Positions 46,796-54,176 of a DNA stretch of 64,000 nucleotides are shown here, in pieces. Made by a program: the position numbers and the translations under genes. The notes under the pieces were generated by a model. That model did no database searches. It was not told where the DNA came from and saw nothing but the letters and a program-made list of their open reading frames with translations. Positions within the stretch are counted from its first letter, which is position 1; each line of letters opens with the position of its first letter. The stretch comes from Rhodobacteraceae bacterium HTCC2150 (GTDB taxonomy: Bacteria; Pseudomonadota; Alphaproteobacteria; Rhodobacterales; Rhodobacteraceae): positions 682,001-746,000 of the forward strand of contig AAXZ01000002.1 in assembly GCA_000169395.1 (NCBI GenBank), given 5' to 3'.

Positions 46796-47446
46796 CTACT
46801 TGATCGTTGCCTCAAAATCTTTCCATGCCTTTATCGAGCTTTGGTCGAACACTAACTCTTGTGCGACTTTAGCACCAAATGTGGCTGCCGGTGTTCCTGA
46901 CGTCGCGATTTTTACTAAATCACAGGCCGATCGAACTGACGCCGCCAATACCTGACAAGAACCCGTTTTTGTGATGGTGTTCATTTGGTCCAGATGTGCA
47001 AAGGCGTCCATACCCTGATCCGCCATACGGCCAAGGTAGGGCGCAAGATAGTCAGCATCTAAAGCGTTGGCGATCAACGCTTGTTTTGCATCATAACAAG
47101 CCGTCAAAAGTGTTTTACCGCCCAGCGCCTTAATATTTGCAAACTGCCGCAAAGCGGGTTCAACAAGCGGCACTTTCACAACAGCGGTGACTCCATTGTT
47201 GTTTCCTGCGGCGTACAATTTTTCCGCCCAACCTGCATATCCTTCAGGATCACCATACAATTGCGCATGCAATTCTCGTGCACCTAAACGGTGGGCCAAC
47301 GCAAATAGTGCCGACCAATCAATCTGTGCATAATCCAGACCAGCGCGATCCGCCAACAAAGGATTGGTTGTTATTCCCTTGAACAGACCAAACGGCATAA
47401 ATGCAGACCAATCTGCTACATCTGCGCTGTCCAAATACAATTTCAT
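46796..47446 (-). CDS. Transaldolase-family protein (FSA-like)
   Basis: A 216-residue short transaldolase/fructose-6-phosphate aldolase-like enzyme. The N-terminal MKLYLDSADVADW and GITTNPLL blocks and the Schiff-base lysine region VVKVPLVEPAL are present. It acts on sugar phosphates. The upstream 24 residues of the open frame lie in the kinase gene and are not included. It begins four bases after the PfkB gene ends, so the two form an operon and probably share a sugar pathway. It overlaps nothing on the other strand. Confidence 0.9.
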   Translation of the reverse strand: MKLYLDSADVADWSAFMPFGLFKGITTNPLLADRAGLDYAQIDWSALFALAHRLGARELHAQLYGDPEGYAGWAEKLYAAGNNNGVTAVVKVPLVEPALRQFANIKALGGKTLLTACYDAKQALIANALDADYLAPYLGRMADQGMDAFAHLDQMNTITKTGSCQVLAASVRSACDLVKIATSGTPAATFGAKVAQELVFDQSSIKAWKDFEATIK

Positions 47447-47450
47447 GACT

Positions 47451-48383
47451 TCAATCCAATTCAGCCAAGCGCGGAGGATTGCACCCCGAGCGCGTACAAT
47501 TGATGGCCGCAGCGGCACCAGCGCGTGTTAACAAGCGCGTCAGTTCATCGCTGTCCATCGCGGCGATCGCGGCGCGACTTAGGGCATTGTCGCCAGATAA
47601 TGTGGCCAAGATTGTGCCCATAAAAGTATCCCCCGCTCCAACTGTGTCAGCGATTTTGTCAACTTTGGTGGCTGAAACTTGCACAGTAATATCACCACAA
47701 CGGGCAATCGCCCCCTTTTCGCCCATTGTCAAAATTACAAGGGCTGCATCCGTAACTGTCAAAAGCTTGTCCAATGCGGCGGCAAGATCCATGTTTGGAA
47801 AAATCCATTCCAAGTCTTCGTCGCTAAGTTTCAGCAAATCCACCGTTTTAAAGAGCGTCATCAAGCGTTCTAAATAACCTTCGCGATCGTTAATCAACAT
47901 ATCGCGGACATTTGGATCAAGTGTCGTTAAAACGCTAGAACCATCCAAAGCATTGAAAAAATCGGCCCAATCATCTGCGTCTTGCCCATCGATGATTGCC
48001 AAAGACGCTAAGTGAAATGCCTGTGCATCTTTTGGAAAATGATCATTTAAATGCGCCGTATTGATCTGACGTTCAGCGGTGCCTTGTCGATAAAACTGAT
48101 ACGCTGGCTGACCGTCATCTAATGTCACCACCGCCAAAGAAGAAGGTGCTGCATGACGTTCTGACAGCATCGCAACCGCGCTATTTGTAAATTCAGACGC
48201 CAGAAAATCACCGAGTGAATCGCTAGACACAGGGGTCATAAAGCCCACGCTTTGTTCCTGACGTCCAATTGCGACCGCTGTGTTAAAGGCCGACCCACCA
48301 CGCGCCCCTTCAAAGGAAATCGCAGTTTCACTTTGTCCACTTTGGATCAGGTCAATTAGGTTATCTCCGCCAACTACAATCAT
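47451..48383 (-). CDS. PfkB-family carbohydrate kinase
   Basis: A 310-residue ribokinase-fold sugar kinase. The N-terminal GGDNLIDLI and GGSAFNTAVAIGR blocks and the C-terminal signature DTVGAGDTFMGTIL with the catalytic aspartate (about residue 250) are intact. Fructokinase activity is likely from its partner, the transaldolase-like gene just downstream, but the substrate is not proven. Confidence 0.9.
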   Translation of the reverse strand: MIVVGGDNLIDLIQSGQSETAISFEGARGGSAFNTAVAIGRQEQSVGFMTPVSSDSLGDFLASEFTNSAVAMLSERHAAPSSLAVVTLDDGQPAYQFYRQGTAERQINTAHLNDHFPKDAQAFHLASLAIIDGQDADDWADFFNALDGSSVLTTLDPNVRDMLINDREGYLERLMTLFKTVDLLKLSDEDLEWIFPNMDLAAALDKLLTVTDAALVILTMGEKGAIARCGDITVQVSATKVDKIADTVGAGDTFMGTILATLSGDNALSRAAIAAMDSDELTRLLTRAGAAAAINCTRSGCNPPRLAELD

Positions 48384-48617
48384 CTTGTCGCCTATTTCAG
48401 TGTGAATTCCTCAGCGTTCCTAACACAGCGTGAAAAACGGTTGAAGTCATGGCCACGTATTTTGATGGAAAAGTACCGTGATTTGTTTGATCCATGATCA
48501 TATTGATGACCACATATTTGGGCGATAACAGTTCCCAGACAGTTAGATTGGCAAATCTCCCACCGACCAATTATCACGATACCATACAAAGACGATGCAA
48601 TCAGGTTCTGGCAATTA

Positions 48618-49715
48618 CTAACTTTCGTCGTTTTTCCGCCTTTCCGGCATGTTAGCCAAGTTTATAGATGTAAGAAACGAGGTGATTTCACCTTTCAGCT
48701 CTTGATGAATGTCATGTCTGGATCGCCCACCCGCATCGTCGCAAAGCAAATCTGGTTCACCTTCTCGTGCAAGGATTGCGGCACCTTTCGCTTTGCATTC
48801 CGCCAAAAAACTAAAGTGAATCGCATCATCAAAAATTTTGTAGGTCGCGTTTGGGATCAGTTCAGCCGCCGGCCGCGCATAAACGCCTGCGGGTATCGTA
48901 TTTTCAGCACCAAGGTTCAATATCAGCATCGGAATATCGATATCTGCAAGGCTTGGTTCCGTCAGCGTTTCAACGATTCCTGGGTCAATTACAATGGCGG
49001 CAGAAATCCGTGGATCACGCAAGTCTTGTGCCGCTGGCGCCAGATCCAACGCATGAAGGTCAACACCACCTCGCGCAAGAAAGGCGCAATCTGACATACC
49101 GTGATCACCTTCATCACAAAAGTGCTGCAACGCATCTGGATCAACCCGCGCACCGGCAACGGCCATTGAGGTGTAACCACCCGCAGAAAACCCCAACGCC
49201 GTAATGCGAGAACTGTCGATATATGGATAGTTTTGAGGATTTGTTGTTATCTGATCAATCACGGCCGATATATCTGCCGGTCTCTCCCACACGCGAACAG
49301 CCGCATGAGCCGAAGCGTTCATGCTGGTGGTACCAGGATGATTAGGCAAAACAACAACGTACCCAGCCTGCGCCAATTCTGAGGCAATCCACCCAAATTG
49401 CCCGGCGTTACCACCTGCCCCATGCGATATGATGATCATAGGGAATTCCCCTTGCGCATGTGGTGCGCCACGCCCGGCTTCGGTGCCATAAAACACACCG
49501 TTCCCTCCCGCCTTTGTTTGCCGCCCACCTGGGGTTGCCGGATACCAGATAGTAAAGTCTACATCTGTATCACGTGCCGGGGCATAAGCCTTACTGTATG
49601 TAATTCCAGCATAACCGTCATAAGCTGGCGCTGTTGCGTATTGAATGCCCCAGCCAGCCAATACGAAAGTCCCAATCACGGCTGTGGCTTTTAAGGTATT
49701 TGATAAACTCGGCAT
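48618..49715 (-). CDS. Membrane-anchored or exported alpha/beta hydrolase (PAF-acetylhydrolase-like)
   Basis: A 365-residue protein with an N-terminal hydrophobic segment (about residues 8-28, probably a signal anchor). The hydrolase core has the oxyanion region ISHGAGGNAGQFGW, the nucleophile in GFSAGGYTS (about residue 173), the acid in VIDPGIVE and the histidine in DDAIHFSF. The pattern fits dienelactone-hydrolase/platelet-activating-factor acetylhydrolase-like esterases. The 18-bp palindrome at 49781-49798 lies about 65 bp upstream of its start. Confidence 0.8.
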   Translation of the reverse strand: MPSLSNTLKATAVIGTFVLAGWGIQYATAPAYDGYAGITYSKAYAPARDTDVDFTIWYPATPGGRQTKAGGNGVFYGTEAGRGAPHAQGEFPMIIISHGAGGNAGQFGWIASELAQAGYVVVLPNHPGTTSMNASAHAAVRVWERPADISAVIDQITTNPQNYPYIDSSRITALGFSAGGYTSMAVAGARVDPDALQHFCDEGDHGMSDCAFLARGGVDLHALDLAPAAQDLRDPRISAAIVIDPGIVETLTEPSLADIDIPMLILNLGAENTIPAGVYARPAAELIPNATYKIFDDAIHFSFLAECKAKGAAILAREGEPDLLCDDAGGRSRHDIHQELKGEITSFLTSINLANMPERRKNDES

Positions 49716-49780
49716 ATTTCTTCTCCGTCAGAAAATTTAGATGATGAAAAATACATGCCCTCCATTAGTTCGAGAATCGT

Positions 49781-49798
49781 CCTATATCGCGATATAGG
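49781..49798. promoter_or_regulatory. Perfect 18-bp palindrome upstream of the alpha/beta hydrolase
   Basis: CCTATATCG and CGATATAGG form an uninterrupted 18-bp inverted repeat centred 75 bp before the hydrolase ATG, where an operator could overlap or flank its promoter. It has the length and symmetry of a TetR- or similar dimeric-repressor site. No regulator gene is adjacent to it. Confidence 0.55.
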
Positions 49799-49994
49799 TT
49801 GTCTCATATCGTATCCCTTCAAGGATTACGATGAACCGAAAACTCTCACTAAGCAAAAATGCCGCTCTGTCTCAAAGGCCGTGACGGGATACACATCAAA
49901 GTTATCGCGCATACTGCGCATTGTGGGTCGTCCCATGATATATATTTCCTCGGTTATTATCTAACCCAAGGAACATAGTGCGGTTTTTACTAAT

Positions 49995-50022
49995 GTGGTT
50001 TTTGCGATTGCAATCGACCACA
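49995..50022. repeat. Nested inverted repeat with a perfect 12-bp core
   Basis: CGATTG and CAATCG (50005-50016) are a perfect palindrome. TGTGGT (49995-50000) and ACCACA (50017-50022) pair outside it, with a five-base bulge (TTTTG) on the left, and TTAC/GTAA extend it loosely. It may be an operator, a leader structure, or an old end of the accessory region. Confidence 0.45.
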
Positions 50023-50168
50023 CCGTAATAATTACATCTCCTTGGGCCACGGTATTTAGGACTGCCTGATGTCAGACCGGCACCCACAGTTGGGCATCTG
50101 TTCGCCTGCTGACTTTGACGTGTCTCTCAGATGACGAACGCTCCTAAATAATGGAAGGAGGAAGACCA

Positions 50169-50399
50169 ATGTTGAAACGTTTTTCCGTTCGAAACCTAGA
50201 TCAAGACGCCATCGAAATGTTGGCTGAAATAAAGACTCAAGAACGCCGCGAACTCGGGGCGATCCTTGAGGATTGCATCAATACATATTGGCATGATGTG
50301 TTTGTTGACGCCGACAAAGTGCGCCTTGAACTTGTTGAGATGTCAGAAGATAAATGGGCCACAACCACATGGCCGCAACAGACCACCCCTGAGCACTAG
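50169..50399 (+). CDS. Small ribbon-helix-helix-type DNA-binding protein
   Basis: A 76-residue protein with the shape of a ribbon-helix-helix regulator: a short strand KRFSVRNL, helix A DQDAIEMLAEIKTQ and helix B RELGAILEDCINTYW, followed by a charged tail. It has the arrangement of CopG/Arc/FitA-like proteins, which bind operator DNA as dimers, often as antitoxins. No toxin gene follows; the next gene is on the other strand. The ATG at 50169 has GGAGGAAGA upstream; the longer frame from 50151 is not favoured. Confidence 0.7.
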   Translation: MLKRFSVRNLDQDAIEMLAEIKTQERRELGAILEDCINTYWHDVFVDADKVRLELVEMSEDKWATTTWPQQTTPEH

Positions 50400-50415
50400 A
50401 GGTGGTCTGAAACAT

Positions 50416-50649
50416 TTATTGGGATGCAACTGGTGCTGATGGTATACAAGACAACTTATGCTGACTGTCAGCTTGCTCAATCAACTTCAGGCATGCATCA
50501 TGATCGCCGATAGTGATCAGCTTTTCGGCAGAGCCATCTAAGTTTTCTATCGCCAATGCATATGTGGCATTTCTAGATGGAGAAGCTTCTTCTGCCAAAC
50601 CCAATGTGGGAATGCAAAATAGCAGCATCGGTAATATTGGCTTTCTCAT
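50416..50649 (-). CDS. Small exported protein of unknown function
   Basis: A 77-residue protein with a signal peptide (MRKPILPMLLFCIPTLGLA, cleavage before EEAS at about residue 20) and a mature part of about 57 residues with two cysteines (DACLKL and KLSCIP) that could form a disulfide. No family was recognised. It lies downstream of the HTH gene at 50679 on the same strand, 29 bp away. Confidence 0.6.
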   Translation of the reverse strand: MRKPILPMLLFCIPTLGLAEEASPSRNATYALAIENLDGSAEKLITIGDHDACLKLIEQADSQHKLSCIPSAPVASQ

Positions 50650-50678
50650 AATCTGTTTCTCTCTGTTTTAAGGGGTTC

Positions 50679-50879
50679 TCATTCGGACTTAGGTGAAATA
50701 CCGCAAAGATCGCTGACAGAAACGTGCCCGTTTGATGCAGTCACGATCCGGTGCATGAGTGCCTGACGAGGCATCTGACCTCCACAAATACGACAAATAG
50801 TTGCGACACTTGTGTCGACCGTTGCAGCAAAATCAGCCTGCTTTATGGAGTTCTTTTGGAGATAGTTGCGCAATTTCAT
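50679..50879 (-). CDS. Small Cro/CI-like helix-turn-helix regulator
   Basis: A 66-residue protein that is little more than an HTH: KLRNYLQKNSIKQADFAATV, then DTSVATICRICGGQMP as the recognition helix region. It is divergent from the HTH regulator at 50983 across 103 bp that hold clear inverted repeats, in the manner of a phage-type two-repressor switch. Confidence 0.75.
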   Translation of the reverse strand: MKLRNYLQKNSIKQADFAATVDTSVATICRICGGQMPRQALMHRIVTASNGHVSVSDLCGISPKSE

Positions 50880-50888
50880 TTTTACGTT

Positions 50889-50903
50889 TTACGCTTTTCG
50901 TAA
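50889..50903. promoter_or_regulatory. Operator-like dyad near the Cro-like gene
   Basis: TTACG (50889-50893) and CGTAA (50899-50903) are separated by CTTTT and lie just upstream of the start of the gene at 50679-50879. The half-site matches the arms of the second dyad at 50933-50960. Confidence 0.5.
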
Positions 50904-50932
50904 TTGATTCGGCAAGATATATTTATGCCAAT

Positions 50933-50960
50933 CGTAATTCTCTTCTGGTCACGAATTACG
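50933..50960. promoter_or_regulatory. Operator-like dyad before the XRE regulator gene
   Basis: CGTAATTC (50933-50940) and GAATTACG (50953-50960) are perfect inverted repeats with a 12-base spacer. They lie 23 bp before the ATG at 50983 and repeat the TTACG/CGTAA half-sites of the other dyad, so both probably bind the same HTH protein. Confidence 0.6.
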
Positions 50961-50982
50961 TTTTATGTAATCACCTTGGGAT

Positions 50983-51429
50983 ATGGTCGATGACAAAAAA
51001 AATACTGCAATCAACACAACGCTCAAGAAAGCACGTGAACGCGCTGGCATATCGATGGCAGATGCGGCCACGCACGTTGGGGTTACGACAGCCAGCTTCT
51101 CTCGAATGGAAACTGGTGAGGCACAAGTCACGGCCAATCGTCTTGTCACACTTGCTACATACTATGGACTTTCCGTAGCAGGACTGCTGGATGGTGAGTT
51201 TGCCAAAGAGCCATCATCAATGGACATGAAACGCGTCCATGCGATTATCTTATTTGTTCATGACGCTATTCGATTGCTTCGCATTAAACCTTCGCCTGAG
51301 AAGATCGCTGATCTTGTTACCGAAATTTATCAGCGGGAAATTGACGCCGCCCTTCAATCATCTTCGCGAAGCACCGATTTCGATCCATCGGTTCACAACG
51401 ATTTTGTATTAAATTATTTAAAAAGGTAA
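50983..51429 (+). CDS. XRE-family transcriptional regulator, upstream of hsdM
   Basis: A 148-residue protein with an HTH_3 domain at about residues 12-70 (ARERAGISMADAATHVGVT and ASFSRMETGEAQVT) and a C-terminal helical region of unknown role. It ends seven bases before hsdM and is read in the same direction, so it is likely to control the restriction operon in the way C proteins do for type II systems, or to be co-transcribed with it. The two inverted repeats upstream are its likely operators. Confidence 0.82.
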   Translation: MVDDKKNTAINTTLKKARERAGISMADAATHVGVTTASFSRMETGEAQVTANRLVTLATYYGLSVAGLLDGEFAKEPSSMDMKRVHAIILFVHDAIRLLRIKPSPEKIADLVTEIYQREIDAALQSSSRSTDFDPSVHNDFVLNYLKR

Positions 51430-51436
51430 CACGTTT

Positions 51437-52945
51437 ATGACCCCCATCACCCAATCAGAGATTAACAAAGCAGCATGGGCGGCGTGTGATACATTTCGTG
51501 GTTTGATCGATGCGTCCGAGTACAAGGATTATGTGCTCACTATGTTGTTCATGAAATACCTCAGCGATGTGTGGCAAGATCACCGTACAGGCTATGAGGC
51601 GGAGCATCCCGATAGCCCGGAATTGGTTGAAGAGTTGATGCGCACCGAAGCATTCGCGCTGCCAAAGGGGCACAGCTTCTACGATCTTTATGATCGCCGC
51701 CATGAGGCTGGAAACGGACAACGGATCGACGAAGCAACGCAGGCCATTGAGCAAGCCAACCTATCCAAGCTGGAAAATGTGTTCCGCGATATCAGCTTCA
51801 ACGCCAATAAACTGGGCGAAGAAGATCAAAAGAACGACCTACTCAAAAGCCTGCTCGAAGACTTCAACACACCCGCACTCGATCTGCGTCCCTCCCGAGT
51901 GGGACAGTTGGATATCATCGGTGGGGCCTATGAATACCTGATCTCTCGGTTCGCATCATCGGCGGGGAAAAAGGCGGGGGAATTCTATACTCCCGCACAA
52001 GTCTCGATGTTGATGGCCCGACTGATGGACCCGCAACAAAATGATGAGATTTGCGATCCGACCTGTGGATCTGCATCCTTGTTGATGAAGTGCGGCAAGC
52101 TGATCCGTGATAGCTCAGGCACCCGTAAATACGCCTTGTATGGGCAAGAGGCCATCGGTTCCACATGGGCACTCGCCAAAATGAACCTGTTTCTGCACGG
52201 CGAGGAAAACCACGACATCCAATGGGGCGATACGATCCGTAGCCCCAAACTGACGACCGGTGACGATACCCTTCGCCATTTCGATGTCGTCGTCGCCAAT
52301 CCGCCATTCTCCCTCGACAAGTGGGGTGTAGCAGCGGCAGAGGCGGATAAGTTCGGTCGCTTCACCCGTGGCATCCCGCCCAAGACCAAGGGCGATTATG
52401 CCTTTATCCTGCATATGATTGAAACGATGAAGCCGCGTACCGGTCGTATGGCCGTTGTCGTACCCCATGGGGTGCTGTTCCGTGGATCGTCCGAAGGCAA
52501 GATTAGGAAACAACTGATCGAACAGAACCTGCTGGATGCGGTGATCGGTCTGCCTGAAAAACTGTTCTTCGGCACGGGCATCCCCGCCGCCATTCTGGTG
52601 TTTCGCAAACGCAAAGCTGATGACACAGTTCTGTTCATCGATGCATCCCGCGAATTCGACAGCGGTACCAACCAGAACACCCTGACCGACTCTCATCTGG
52701 ATAAGATCGTGGAGACTTATGCGGCACGGGCTGACATGGACAAATACGCCCATGTGGCCAGTGCGGCAGAGATCGCCGAGAATGATTACAACCTCAACAT
52801 CCCCCGCTATGTGGACACGTTTGAGGAAGAAGAAGAAATCGACCTGATGGCGGTGCGATCAGAGCGGTTGAAGCTGAACACCGAGATGGAAGAGCTTGAA
52901 GCCAAGATGGCGGGATATTTGGCGGAGCTTGGTTATGGTTCCTGA
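51437..52945 (+). CDS. hsdM: Type I restriction-modification system methyltransferase subunit
   Basis: A 502-residue N6-adenine methyltransferase. An N-terminal helical domain (HsdM_N, about residues 8-150) precedes the catalytic domain with AdoMet motif I DPTCGSASLL (207-216) and motif IV NPPF (288-291). With HsdS it methylates the recognition site; with HsdR also present it restricts. The gene follows the XRE gene by seven bases and overlaps hsdS by 11 bases. Base composition looks higher in GC than the flanking core genes, by impression only. Confidence 0.96.
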   Translation: MTPITQSEINKAAWAACDTFRGLIDASEYKDYVLTMLFMKYLSDVWQDHRTGYEAEHPDSPELVEELMRTEAFALPKGHSFYDLYDRRHEAGNGQRIDEATQAIEQANLSKLENVFRDISFNANKLGEEDQKNDLLKSLLEDFNTPALDLRPSRVGQLDIIGGAYEYLISRFASSAGKKAGEFYTPAQVSMLMARLMDPQQNDEICDPTCGSASLLMKCGKLIRDSSGTRKYALYGQEAIGSTWALAKMNLFLHGEENHDIQWGDTIRSPKLTTGDDTLRHFDVVVANPPFSLDKWGVAAAEADKFGRFTRGIPPKTKGDYAFILHMIETMKPRTGRMAVVVPHGVLFRGSSEGKIRKQLIEQNLLDAVIGLPEKLFFGTGIPAAILVFRKRKADDTVLFIDASREFDSGTNQNTLTDSHLDKIVETYAARADMDKYAHVASAAEIAENDYNLNIPRYVDTFEEEEEIDLMAVRSERLKLNTEMEELEAKMAGYLAELGYGS

Positions 52946-54050
52946 GGGATGGGGCGAATGCCGTTTGGGCGAAGTTACGGAATTTCAACGTGGCTTTGAC
53001 CTACCGAAATCACAAAGACAAGTTGGAGAAATTCCGATTATCTCTTCTGCCGGCTATTCTGGGTGGCATTCTACTGCCAAGGTTGAACGCGCTGGAATTG
53101 TAACTGGTCGATATGGCTCGATTGGAGACGTGTTTTTAGTTTATGAGGACCACTGGCCCTTGAATACGACCCTTTGGGTGAAAGACTTTCATGGTAATCA
53201 TATTCAATGGGCATATCATTTGCTTCAAACGATTGATTACGCAAAATTCTCGGATAAAACCGGCGTTCCCGGAATAAATCGGAATGATATTCACCGTATA
53301 AAAGTTCGTGTTCCCCCACTACCCGAACAACGCAAGATCGCCGAGATACTGGGGACGTGGGATCGGGCCATTGAGGTGGCCGAGGCGCAACTGGCCGCCG
53401 CCAAAACCCAAAAACGCAGCCTGATGCAACAACTCCTAACAGGAAAACGTCGCTTCTCCGAATTCGAAGGCCAGCCGTGGAAAGAGGTGCGGCTGGGAGA
53501 CGTGGGGCAGGTTATAACCGGTTCAACACCATCGACAAAAAATGAACATTACTACGGCGGTCCGATACCTTTTGTTTCCCCAGCAGACTTAGATGGAAGA
53601 ACGTTGATCTACAGTGCGCAAAAAACGCTAACCCATGAAGGAATGTCTGTTTCACGGACTGTACCTAAAGGGGCAACGCTATTTTCTTGCATTGGCTATA
53701 TCGGCAAAGTTGGACTGGCAGGGGTTGATCTGGTGACAAATCAGCAAATCAACGCCGTTGTTCCGAATTCAAGCGTGGATAGCGAATACCTATTCTACGC
53801 GCTCTCTGCGATTGGCCCCAAAGTCAAATTGCTTGCAGGCCACAATGTAGTGCCAATCGTAAACAAGTCAGAGTTTTCGTTGCAACGCATAACTCTGCCG
53901 CCTTTGAGAGAACAGAAAAAGATAGCTGCATCACTAGGCATTGCGGATGTAGAGGTGGCCATTTTTAGCACAAATATTGAAAACCTTCGCACCGAGAAAA
54001 ACGCCTTAATGCAACAACTACTGACGGGAAAACGGAGGGTATCGATTTGA
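52935..54050 (+). CDS. hsdS: Type I restriction-modification system specificity subunit
   Basis: A 371-residue DNA-recognition subunit with two target-recognition domains separated by coiled-coil spacers. TRD1 is at about residues 1-130 and TRD2 at about 185-320. Each is followed by a conserved helical segment that ends in the same words, RSLMQQLLTGKRR and NALMQQLLTGKRR, which marks the standard internal duplication. The start ATG at 52935 lies inside the end of hsdM; the open frame from 52896 is not used. The recognised sequence cannot be read from the protein. Confidence 0.93.
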   Translation: MVPEGWGECRLGEVTEFQRGFDLPKSQRQVGEIPIISSAGYSGWHSTAKVERAGIVTGRYGSIGDVFLVYEDHWPLNTTLWVKDFHGNHIQWAYHLLQTIDYAKFSDKTGVPGINRNDIHRIKVRVPPLPEQRKIAEILGTWDRAIEVAEAQLAAAKTQKRSLMQQLLTGKRRFSEFEGQPWKEVRLGDVGQVITGSTPSTKNEHYYGGPIPFVSPADLDGRTLIYSAQKTLTHEGMSVSRTVPKGATLFSCIGYIGKVGLAGVDLVTNQQINAVVPNSSVDSEYLFYALSAIGPKVKLLAGHNVVPIVNKSEFSLQRITLPPLREQKKIAASLGIADVEVAIFSTNIENLRTEKNALMQQLLTGKRRVSI

Positions 54051-54176
54051 TAGTTTGTCACAAACAAAACGGCCTCGGATTATTTCCAAAGGTGATCTGT
54101 CGACCGAGTATTCCCAAACCATATTCAATTTATTGCCAATGATGTTTTAATCTAACCCATTTTCAGGACCTAACCC

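Larger units (their letters stand above)
49716..50168. other. 453-bp gene-free region between the hydrolase and the accessory region
   Basis: No convincing gene was found. It contains the perfect palindrome at 49781-49798, a bulged long dyad around 49995-50022 and a GGAGG ribosome site for the gene at 50169. The left edge of the accessory region probably lies here, since the genes to the left are core-like and those to the right are not. No copy of the tRNA-Ala 3' end was seen in it. Confidence 0.5.

Noticed and set aside
48392-48589. 65-residue open frame on the minus strand upstream of the PfkB gene
   Set aside because: No recognisable family, no clear ribosome site and odd composition; it lies in a short intergenic gap and looks like chance.
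49755-49964. 69-residue open frame in the gene-free stretch
   Set aside because: No family, no good ribosome site, overlaps the palindrome; treated as chance.
53421-54045. Recombinational repeats for phase-variable hsdS
   Set aside because: The LMQQLLTGKRR repeats are the usual internal duplication of HsdS; no second hsdS, inverted copy or invertase is nearby.
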